DNA of 64,000 nt from DASRJW01 sp964567755. GTDB taxonomy: Bacteria > Krumholzibacteriota > Krumholzibacteriia > G020349025. Location of the stretch: positions 1 through 64,000 of the forward strand of contig CAZMNW010000004.1 in NCBI GenBank assembly GCA_964567755.1, written 5' to 3'. This document shows positions 16,601-28,600 of this stretch, piece by piece. Each line of letters starts with the position of its first letter. Within the stretch, counting starts at the first letter, position 1. The position numbers and the translations under genes were made by a program. Under the pieces are notes generated by a model that saw only the letters and a program-made list of their open reading frames with translations, was not told the DNA's origin and did not search any database.

Positions 16601-19600
16601 CGCCATTCCCATCCGGATCCGGATTCGGACCGGCGGTGGAAGCATCGTGCACGACCCCGAGCGAAGGGCTCCGCGCGCTGGCGAAGGCGCTGTTCAAACA
16701 TGGATCCGGTTCGCCGCTGTGCGTGATGGCCAAGGCCAGCACGATCGTGCCACCTTGCCCTGTCGCGAGCGAGTCCGTTCCAGCGAGCAGGTTGCGGTCG
16801 CTCGCACCATCGAAGCTCGGGTTGACCGTGAATTCCGGACTGCTGATCGCCTCGATGCGGAAGCCTCTTGTGTACACCGCGGCCAGATCGTCGGTCACCT
16901 GGAGCTGGCGCATCAAGACGTCACCCATGTTGCGGACGACCATGAGGTAGGTGACCGCCCAGGTCCCGTCGACGCTCTTCTCCGGCTGGTGTTGCACCGC
17001 CTTGGCGAGGCCGATGCGCGCCGTCTCGGCGAAGCTCACGCGTGTCGCCAACTGATCGTCGCTCGGATCCCCGTTGCCGTTCGGGTCGGCAACGAGACCA
17101 TCTGTCGAGGCATCGCTGATCACGGCTCCCCCTGGAATGGTGCATCGTGCGAACGCCGTATTGTCGTACGGCCCCAAGTTGGTACCGGGGCTCACTGTCA
17201 TTTCGACTTCGACGACTCCTGCATCCCCAGCGACCAACGAGTCGCTTGCCGACAAGAGCTCGCGCTCGGCGCGCCCGTCGTAAGCGGGATTGAGCGTGAA
17301 CTTGGAGCTCCGCACCGCATCGACGACGAAGCCTTGCGCCGCGGCGAAGGTCACTCCGAGATCATCGCTCAAGCCAAGGGCCCGAAGCGTGGATTGCCCC
17401 AGGTTCTCGACGCGCAATGCATACGTCAGGCGATAGCTCCCATCCCCCAGGCTCATGGGCCCGGAGAGGACCGCCTTCGCCACGCCGATCCGCGCCCGCG
17501 AATCGAGATTCACCGGTGTCGGCGTGGAGTCATCCCGCGGGTCGCCGTTGCCATTGGCATCCGGCTCCGTTCCCGCGGTGGAGGCATCGAGCACCGTGAT
17601 CCCACTCGGGCTGGTTCCCATGGCGACCGCATCGTTCATGAAGGGCACTGCGACGGTTCCGGGTTGCACCGTCACTTCGAGCGCGAGCGTCGCCTTCTGC
17701 CCGGGTAGCAGAGTATCGCCGCCGCTCAGCAGGTCGACGTCGCCTAAACCATCGAACCCAGGGTTCGCGGTCAAGGTCGCGCTCGACACGTTGCTGATGC
17801 TGAATCCCGTTGCGGCGCGGAACGTCGTGCTCAACGAGTCCATCACCTGGACGTTGCGCAGCACGATGTCGCCGCTGTTCTCGACCGTCACCAGGTAGGT
17901 CACGCCGTAGCTGCCATCGCCGTTGTCGATGGGCGTCCCGCTGACGCTCTTGGCGATGCCGATGACGGGATCCGCCGCAAAGGTCACGTCGGTGGGCGCG
18001 CTGTCCGTCGCCGGACTGCCGTCGCCGTTGGCATCGGGAATGAAGCCGGCGGTGGACCAATCGACGACGGCGACACCGCCGGAACTGACCGCGCGACCGC
18101 GCGCACTGTTGGAATAAGATCCGAGTCGAGCGGCTGGCGTCACGGTCACCGTGACTGCGATCGTTCCACTCCCACCAGGCGCCAGGCTGTCTGTGCCAGT
18201 CAGCAAGCTCGTGGACGAGACGCCGTCGTATGCAATGTCGACGGTGAAGTCATTGCTGAGCACCCCGTCCACGATGAAGCCCTGCGCCAGCGCGAACGTC
18301 GCTCCACAATCGTCGTATACCTGGAGGCTGTCGAGAGCGACGTCACCACTGTTCTCGACCGTGATCGTGTAGACGAGCGTATACGTTCCGTCGCCGTGGT
18401 TGACGGGGGTGATGAGGACCGCTTTCGCCACACCAATTTCCGGATTCTCACCGAAGAAGACCCCTGTTGCGTCCGCGTCATCGGCTGGATCCCCATTGCC
18501 GTTTGCATCCGGAACGAGGCCGTTCGTCGAGATGTCCGACAGTGAGGCTCCACCCGCGCTGATGGCGGTGCCGGTGGCATGGTTGTCATAAGGACCAAGG
18601 TTGGCGCCCGGAGACACGGTCACTGTGACATCGAGTGTGCCTCCCACCCCGGGACCGAGCACGTTCGACGCGCTCAAGAGCGAGACGACGCTCGCGCCGT
18701 CGTAGGCGGAATCGAGCGTGAGGTCGGCGCTGCTCACCCCGTTGACCACGAACGACGCAGCGCCAGCGAATGTCGCCGACAGGTCATCCATGAGTTGCAG
18801 GGTGTGGACCGCGACGTCACCGCTGTTTTCGATCCGGATCCGATAAGTGACTGTGTAGGTACCATCGCCATTGTTCACGGGTCCGGTCGTGACTGCTTTG
18901 GCAACACCGATCTCGGCAGACTCGCTGAAGCTCACGCTCGTCGGCGTGCCGTCGTCCATCGGATTGCCGTTGCCGTTCGCATCCGGGCTCGAGCCGGCCA
19001 TCGACACATCGTTGAGCATGGCACCGCCGGCGCTCGTGGCACTGCCCGTCGCACTGTTGGCGTACGGGCCCAGATTGCCGCCCGGGGTCACGGTCACTCG
19101 TAGATCGACGGACCCGCTGCCACCCGGTGCGAGCCCATCCGTTCCCACCAGGAGGTTCGTGTTCGTCGTGCCGTCGTAGAGATTGTTCGTCGCGAGGCCG
19201 GTGCCAGTGATCGCATCCACGACAAATCCGGCCGCGCCTGTGAATGTCGCTGCCAGATTGTCGGTCAACTGCACGCCGTCGACCGGGACGTCGCCACTAT
19301 TTGCGATCAAGATGCGGTACGTCAGTGTATACGTACCATCGCCATTGTTCGTGGGCGCGGAGATGGCCGCTTTGGCGACACCAATCTCGGCAGATTCGCT
19401 GAAGCTCACGCTCGTCGGCGTATTGTCATCCGCTGGATTGCCATTGCCGTTCGCGTCCGGGTTCGAGCCGGCCGCCGACACGTCGGACAGCGTGGCACCG
19501 CCGGCGCTCGTGGCGCTCACTGTCGCGCTGTTGGCGTACGGGCCAAGATTGGCGCCCGGGGTCACGGTCACTCGTAGATCGACGGACCCGTACCCGCCCG

Positions 19601-22600
19601 GTGCGAGCACATCCGCCCCCACGAGCAAGCTCGAGTCGGTTGCGCCGTTGTAGAGCGGGTTCGGGGTGAGCCCGGCCCCAGTGACCGCGTTCACGACGAA
19701 TCCAGTCGCGCCGGCGAATGTCGCCACCAGATTGTCGGTCAACTGCACGTCGCGAATGGGGATGTCACCACCGTTCTCGATCCGGAGTCTGTAGGTGAGC
19801 GTGTAGGTGCCATCGCCATTGTTCACGGGTCCGGTGACGATCGCCTTGGCGACGCCGATTTCGGTAGATTCGCTGAAGCTCACGCTTGTCGGCGTACTGT
19901 CGTCGGCTGGATTGCCGTTGCCGTTCGTATCCGGGTTCGAGCCAGCCGCTGACACATCGGAAAGCGTGGCACCGCCGGCGCTCGTGGCGCTGCCCGTGGC
20001 ACTGTTGGCGTACGGGCCCAGATTGGCGCCCGGGGTCACCGTCACCCGCAGATCGACGGTTCCGCTGCTGCCGATTGCGAGCACGTCCGACCCCGCGAGC
20101 AAGCTCGAGTCACTCGTGCCGTTGTAGAGTGGGTTCGGGGTGAGCCCGGCGCCAGTGATCGCATCCACGACGATTCCGGTCGCGCCGGCAAATGTCGCCG
20201 CCAGGTTGTCCGTCACCTGCACGTCGTGAATCGATACGTCACCAGTGTTCTCGACCCGGAGCCTGTAGGTGAGCGTGTAGGTGCCATCGCCATTGTTGAG
20301 GGGTGGCGCCGTCACCAGCTTCGCAATCCCCAGCTCCGGTGCCTCGCCGAACATCACGCTCGTTGGCGTACTGTCGTCCATCGGGTTGCCATTGCCATTG
20401 GCGTCCGGGTTGGCACCCGCCGTCGACACATCGGAGAGTGCGACACCGCCCACGCTCGTCACGCTCCCGGTTGCGATGTTCCCATAGGGCCCCAGAATCG
20501 CACCGGCGTTCACGGTGACCTGGAGGTCGACGGCTCCGCTCGTGCCGGCTGCAAGCACATCCGTTCCCGCCAAGAGATTCGGATTGGCTCCGCCATCGAA
20601 GAGCGAGTTCGCTGTGATGCCAATGCCGGTCACCGCGTCGACAGTGAAGCCAGCGGCAGCGGCGAACGTCGTCGTTAGATTGTCGGCCAACTGTACATCG
20701 TGAACCGGGACATTGCCGCTATTCTCGAGCCGAATCCGGTACGTGACCGTATACGTTCCATCCCCGTTGTTGACTGGACCGGAGATCAACGCTTTGGCGA
20801 CACCGATCTCGGGAGACTCGACGAAGGTCACAGGCGTCGGCGTGCTGTCATCCGCCGGATTGCCGTTCCCGTTCGTGTCGGGGTTCGAACCGTTGGCCGA
20901 CACATCGGAGAGCGCCGCCCCACCCAAGCTCGTCGCACTTCCCATCGCACTGTTCGAGTAAGGACCAAGGTCGGTGCCTGGGGTCACAATGACGCGAACA
21001 TTGACAGACCGTGTGGTCCCTGTCCCCAGCACGTCCGTTCCTGCCAGAAGATTGAGGTTCGTCTGGCCGTCGTAGAGTGGATTCGTCGTGAGGCTCCCGC
21101 CGGTGACCGCATCGACGCGGAAATTCGTCTCGTTCGCGAATGTCGCCAGCAGATTGTCGGCCAGCTGCACATCATGGACCGGAACATCGCCGCTGTTTTC
21201 GATGCGAATCCGATACGTGAGCGTGTGCGTGCCATCGGCGTTCTGCGTCGGGCCGGCGACAACCGCCTTGGCGACGCCGATCTCCGGCAACTCGCTGAAG
21301 ATCACCCGCGTGAGGGCGGTATCGTCCGTGGGATCGCCATTGCCGTTGGCGTCCGGGTTCGATCCATCCGTGGACACATCGAAGAGCGAAACGCCAAGAA
21401 CGCTCGTCGCGAGCCCCAACGCCACGTTGTCGTATGGTCCCAGATTGCCACCCGGTGTCACCGTCACCCGAAGATCGACGAATCCGCTGGCGCCGATGGC
21501 GACGACATCCGCTCCCGTGAGAAAGTTCGGATTGCTGCTGCCGTTGTACGAGGGGTTGAGGGTCAGGCCGGATCCAGTCACAGAATCGACGGTGAACCCT
21601 GCCGCATCCACGAAGGTCGTCGCCAAGTTGTCCGTCAGCTGGACGCCGTGAACCGGCACATCGCCGCTGTTCACCACCAGGACGCGGAACGTGAGTGTGT
21701 AGGTGCCGTTCGCGTTCCTCGTGGGCCCGGAGACGACCGCCTTGGCGACGCCGATCTCAGGGGATTCACCCAAGATCACGCTGGTCGGCGTGCTATCGTC
21801 CAGCGGATTGCCGTTGCCATTCGCGTCCGGGTTCGAGCCCTCGGTCGATGCATCCGAGAGCGTGGCGCCGCCGATGCTCGTCGCGCCACCGATCGCGCTG
21901 TTGCCGTAGGGCCCCAGGTTGCCGTTCGGCGTCACGGTCACACGGAGATCGATGGATCCGCTGGCGCCGGTCGCCAGCACGTCCGTTCCCGCCAGGAGAC
22001 CGGTGTTCGTCGTCCCGTCATAGAGTGGGTTCGTCGTGAGGCCGGCACCCGTGACCGCGTCGACGACGAATCCTGCCGCCGCCGCGAACGTCGTCCCCAG
22101 GTTGTCCGTGACTTGCACCCCATGCACCGGCACGTCACCACTGTTCACGATCCGGATCCGATAGGTGAGAGAGTGCGTGCCGTCGCCGTTCTGCGTCGGT
22201 CCGGAGAGGATCCTCTTGGCGACGCCAATCTCGGGAGATTCAATGAAGCTCAAGCTGGTCGGTGCACTGTCGTCCCCTGGGTTGCCGTTCCCATTCGCAT
22301 CCGGGTTCGAACCTGACGTCGATTCATCGGAGAGCATGGCGCCGCCGGCGCTCGTCGCGCTGCCCCGGGCGCTGTTGGCGTAGGGACCTAGGTTCGCACC
22401 GGGCGTCACGGTCAGGCGTAGATCGATGGATCCGCTGGCGCCCATGGGCAAGGGATCCGTTCCCAACAAGAGGCTTTGGTCGATGGTGCCATTGTAAAGG
22501 GGGTTCACCGAAAGCCCGATGCCGGTCACCGCATCGACTGCGAATCCTGCCGCACCGGAGAATGTCGTCGCCAAATCGTCCGTCACTTGGACATCGCGCA

Positions 22601-25600
22601 GGGGCACGTTGCCGCTGTTCTCGACGAAAATTCGGTAGGTGAACGAGTACGTGCCGTTGCCGTTGTTCGTAGGCCCCTGGACCACCGATTTTGCCACGCC
22701 GATTCTTGGCGTCTCGCTCATGGTCACGTTCGTCGGCGAGCTGTCGTCTGCTGGATCGCCGTTGCCGTTCGCGTCCGGATTCACACCATCGGTGGAAATG
22801 TCGGTCACGAAGGATCCCCCGGCACTCGTGCCGTTCCCGGTCGCGCTGTTGCCATAGGGGCCCAAGGTTGTGCCTGGGATCACGGTCACCTGCAGGTCGA
22901 CGGAACCGTTCGCACCCGTGGCCAGGAGGTCCGTTCCAGACAGGAGATTCAGGTTGGTCGTACCATTATAGAGAGGGTTCGCGGTGAGCCCGGCACCGGT
23001 CACCACGTCGACGGCGAATCCGGTCGCGCTGGCGAACGTCGTCGCCAGATTGTCGGTCAGCTGCACGTCCCCGACCGGCACATCACCGCCGTTCGACAGC
23101 AGAATTCGATACATGAAAGTGTAAGACCCGTCTCCATTGTTCACCGGGGCGGAGAGCAATGCCTTCGCGACACCAAGCCGGGGCAACTCGCCGAAGGTCA
23201 CGCTCGTCGGCGTCGTGTCGTCGGTTGGATTTCCGTTGCCGTTCGCATCTGGATTCGACCCTGCCGCCGAGACATCCGACACTGGGGTCCCACCAGGGCT
23301 CGTGCCTGTTCCTGTCGCCTGGTTGCTGTAGGGCCCCAGAATCGTACCCGGGGTTACCGTCACCTGAAGGTCGACGGTGCCGCTGGCACCCGTCGCGAGC
23401 GAGTTTGCACCCGCCAGCAAGTTCGTATTCGTCGCGCCGTTGTAGAGTGCGTTCGCGGTGAGCCCGCTCCCCGTCACTGAATCGACGCTGAATCCTGTCG
23501 CACCGGCAAATGCCGCAGTCAAATTGTCCGTCAGCTGGATCTCATGCACCGGCACGTCACCGCTATTTTCGACGTGAATTCGGAACGTGAGACTGTACGT
23601 TCCGTCCCCGTTGTTGGTGGGGCCGGTGACGACAGCCTTGGCGACACCGATCTCGGGCGACTCGCTGAAGCTCACAATGGTCGGTGCGCTGTCATCCGCG
23701 GGATCGCCGTTGCCGTTGGCATCCGGTGTCGCCCCGTCGACCGACACATCGGTGAGCCCCACACCTCCGGCACTCGTTGCAATTCCCGTGGCGCTGTTGC
23801 CGTAGGGACCCAGATTTGCGCCGGGAGTGACAGTGACCTGGAAATCGACTCTGCCGCTTGCGCCAACTGCGAGTGTGTTCGCATCCGTCAGCAAGTTCGT
23901 ACTCGTCGTGCCGTCGTAGAGGGGGTTTGGCGTAAGGCCTAGGCCGGTCACCGAGTCGACGCTGAAGCCCGTGGCGCCGGCGAAGGAAAAAGCCAAATTG
24001 TCCGTTACCTGGACGTTGTGGATCGGCACGTCGCCGCTGTTCGCGACCAGGATCCTGTAGGTGAGTGCGTAGGTGCCATTGCCGTTGTTGGTCGGCCCAG
24101 AGACAACGGCCTTGGCCACGCCAATCCGCGGCGACTCGCTGAAGCTCACACTCGTCGGCGTGCTGTCGTCCGACGGATCACCGTTGCCGTTGGTATCCGG
24201 GTTCGAGCCAGAGGTCGACGCATCGGCAAGCGCCGCACCGCCAGCGCTCGTTGCACTTCCAGTCGCGCTGTTGTCGTAGGGACCGAGATTCGCACCGGGG
24301 GTGACGGTCACCTGGAGATCGACGCTGCCGCTGGCACCGGTCGCGAGTGTGTTGGCACCCGTCAGCAAATTCGTATTCGTCGTGCCGTTGTAGAGAGTGT
24401 TAACGGTGAGCCCGCTGCCCGTCACTGAATCGACGCTGAATCCTGTCGCGTTGGCGAATGCGGCAGCCAAGTTGTCCGCCAGCTGGACCCCATGCACCGG
24501 CCCGTCACCGGTATTCACCACGAGGACGCGATACGTGAGTGCGTATGTCCCATTGCCGTTGTTCGTGGGACCGACGACGATGGCCTTCGCGACACCGATC
24601 TGCGGCAATTCGCTGACGCTCACGCCCGTCGGCGTGCTGTCATCCCCCGGGTTGCCATTGCCGTTCGCATCCGGAATCTCGCCGGCGGCGGAAACATCAA
24701 ACAGCGTGGTCCCGCCAGCGCTCGTGGCGCTGCCGTTGGCGCTGTTGGCATAGGGACCCAGGTTCGCATCTGGTGTCATGGTTACTCGCAGATCGACGGA
24801 CCCGCTGCCGCCAATCGGCAGAAGGTCCGTTCCGATGAGCAAGTTCACATTCGTCGTGCCGTTGTAGCCAGAGTTTGGCGTGAGACCGTTGCCGGTCACC
24901 GCGTCGACGCTGAAGCCCGTGGCGCCGGCGAAGGTGGCGGCCAAGTTGTCCGTTGTCTGAACACTGTGGATCGGCACGTCGCCGCTGTTCGCGACCAAGA
25001 TCCTGTAGGTGAGCGAGTACGTCCCATTCCCGTTGTTGGTCGGCCCAGAGACAATGGCCTTTGCCACGCCAATCCGCGGCGACTCGCTGAAGTTCACGCT
25101 GGTCGGCGTACTGTCGTCCGCCGGATCGCTGTTGCCGTTTGCATCCGGGTTCGAGCCCGAGGTCGACACATCGGAGAGCCCCGATCCCCCGCTGCTCATC
25201 GCACTTCCCGTAGCACTGTTGCCGTAGGGACCCAAATTCGCTCCGGGGGTGACCGTCACCTGAAGGTCGACAGTGCCGCTGGCGCCGGTCGCGAGCGAAT
25301 TTGCACCCGTCAGCAAGCTCGTATTCGTCCTACCGTTGTAGAGAGTGTTCGCGGTGAGCCCACTACCGGTCACGGCGTCGACGCTGAAGCCTGTGGCACC
25401 GGCGAAGGTGGCGGCCAGGTTGTCCGTTACCTGAACACTGTGGATCGGCACGTCACCGCTGTTCGCGACCAGAATCCTGTAGGTGAGCGTGTACGTCCCA
25501 TTGCCGTTGTTGGTCGGTCCAGAGACAACGGCCTTTGCAACGCCAATCCACGGCGACTCGCTGAAGCTCACACTCGTCGGCGCACTGTCGTCCGCCGGAT

Positions 25601-28600
25601 CGCCATTGCCGTTTGTATCCGGGTTCGAGCCAGAGGTCGACACATCGGCCATTCCAGATCCCCCGCTGCTCGTCGCACTTCCCATAGCACTGTTGTCGTA
25701 GAGCCCCAGATTCGCACCGGGAGTGACAGTCACCTGGAAATCGACGGTGCCAATTACGCCAGTCGCGAGCGAGTTCGTGCCCGCCAGTAAATTCGTATCC
25801 GTCGTGCCGTTGTAGAGGGGGTTTGGCGAAAGACCACTGCCGGTCACCCCGTTGACACTGAAATTGGTCGCACCGGCGAACGTCGCGGCCAGGTTGTCCG
25901 TGACCTGAACACTGTGGATCGGCACGTCGCCGCTGTTCGCGACCAGGATCCTGTAGGTGACCAAGTACGATCCATCACCGTTGTTGGTCGGGTCAGAGAC
26001 GGCCGCCTTTGCCACGCCAATCCGCGGTGACTCGCTGAAGCTCACGCTCGTCGGTAGGCTGTCGTCCGCCGGATTGCCGTTGCCGTTCGTATCCGGGTTC
26101 GAACCTGCCGCTGACGCGTCGGAAAGCGCCGCACCGCCTGCGCTCGTGGCACTTCCGATGGCACTGTTGCCGAAGGGACCGAGATTCGCCCCGGGGGTGA
26201 TCGTTACCTGGAGATCCACGGTGCCGCTGGCGCCAGTCGCGAGCGTGTTCGTACCCGTCAACAGGCCCGTATTCGTCGTGCCGTTGTAGAGGGGATTTGG
26301 CACAAGGCCACTGCCGGTCACCGTGTTGACGCTGAAGACCGTGGCGCCGGCGAAGGTGGTGGTCAGGTTGTCCGTCAGCTGCACGCTGTGAACGGGCACA
26401 TCGCCGCTGTTCGCGACCAGGATCCTGTAGGTGAGCGTGTACGTCCCATCGCCGTTGTTGGTGGGGCCGGAGACGACGGCCTTCGCCACGCCAATCCGTG
26501 GCGACTCGCTGAAGTTCACACTGGTCGGCGCACTGTCGTCCGCCGGATTGCCGTTGCCGTTCGCATCCGGGTTCGATCCCGCCGCTGACGCATCCGACAG
26601 CGCTGCGCCACCGGCGCTTGTTGCACTTCCCGTTGCACTGTTGCCGTAGGGGCCAAGCTTCGCACCTGGGGTAACAGTCACCTGAAGGTCGACGGTGGCG
26701 TTGGCGCCAGTCGCGAGCGTGTTCGTACCCGTCAACAGGCCCGTATTCGTCGTGCCGTTGTAGAGGGGATTTGGCGTCAGGCCACTGCCGGTCACCGTGT
26801 TGACGCTGAAGCCCGTGGCGCCGGCGAAGGTGGCGGTCAGGTTGTCCGTCAACTGCACGCTGTGAACGGGCACATCGCCGCTGTTCGCGACCAGGATCCT
26901 GTAGGTGAGCGAGTACGTCCCATCGCCGTTGTTGGTGGGCCCAGAGACGACAGCCTTCGCCACGCCAATCCGTGGCGACTCGATGAAGCTCACACTGGTC
27001 TGCGTACTATCGTCCGCCGGATTGCCGTTGCCGTTCGTATCCGGGTTCGAGCCCGCTGTCGATGCATCGAAGAGCGCCGCACCTCCAGCGCTCGTTGCAC
27101 CTCCCGTGGCACTGTTGCCGTAGGGCCCGAGATTCGCGCCGGGGGTGACGGTTACTTGAAGGTCGACGGTGCCGCTTGCACCTGTCGCAAGTGTGTTTGC
27201 ACCCGTCAACAGATTCGTATTCGTCGTGCCGTTGTAGCCTGGGTTTGGCGCAAGGCCACTACTTGTCAGCGTATTGACGCTGAAGCCCGTGGCGCCGGCG
27301 AAGGTGGCGGTCAGGTTGTCCGTCAACTGCACGCTGTGAATGGGCACGTCGCCACTGTTCGCCACCAGGATCCTGTAGGTGAGCGAGTACGTCCCATTGC
27401 CATTGTTGGTCGGCCCGGAGACGACCGCCTTCGCCACGCCAATCCGCGGCGCTTCGCTGAAGGTCACGCTGGTCGGCGCGCTGTCATCCGACGGATTGCC
27501 GTTGCCGTTCGTATCCGGATTCGATCCCGCCGCGGACACATCCGACAGTGCGGCGCCACCGGCGCTCGTTGCGCTTCCCGTTGCATTGTTGCCGTACGGG
27601 CCGAGCTTCGCACCTGGAGTCACAGTCACCTGAAGGTCGATGGTGCCGCTGGCGCCAGTCGCGAGCGTGTTCGTACCCGTCAGCAAGTTCGTATTCGTCG
27701 TGCCGTTGTAGAGAGTGTTGGCGGTGAGCCCCGTGCCGGTCACCGTGTTGACGCTGAAACCCGTGGCGCCGGCGAAGGTGGCAGCTAAATTGTCCGTCAC
27801 CTGGACGCTGTTGATCGGCACGTCACCGCTGTTCTCGAGCCGGACCCGATAGGTGAGCGAGTAGGTGCCATTGCCGTTGTTGGTGGGGCCCGTGACGATC
27901 GCCTTGGCAACACCGGCCTCGGGAGACTCGCTGAAGGTCACAATCGTCGGCGCACTGTCGTCCGCCGGATTGCCGTTGCCGTTCGTATCCGGGTTCGAGC
28001 CTGCAGTCGACACATCCGAAAGCGCTGCGCCGCCAGCGCTCGTTGCGCTTCCCGTGGCATTGTTGCCGTAGGGACCCAGATTCGCACCGGGGGTGACCGT
28101 CACCTGAAGGTCGACGGTACCGCTCGTACCCGTCGCGAGCGCGTTCGCACCCGTCAACAGGTTCGTATTCGTCGTACCGTTGTAGAATGAGTTTGTCGCG
28201 AGACCGCTGCCGGTCACCGCGCTGACGCTGAAACCCGTGGCGCCGGCAAAGGTGGTGACCAGGTTGTCCGTCACCTGAACACCGGTGATCGGCGCATCAC
28301 CGCTGTTCACCACCATGACCCTGTAGGTGAGCGAGTACGTCCCATTGCCGTTGTTGGTGGGGCCGGAAACGACCGCCTTCGCCACGCCGATCCGCGGTGC
28401 CTCGCTGAAGGTCACACTGGTCGGCGCACTATCGTCCGCCGGATTACCGTTGCCATTCGTGTCCGGGTTCGAGCCCGAGGTCGACACGTCGGAGAGCGCT
28501 GCATCGCCAGCGCTCGTTGCGCTTCCCGTGACATTGTTGCCGTAGGGACCCAGATTGGCTCCGGGAGTCACCGTTACCTGAAGATCGACGCTGCCGCTCG

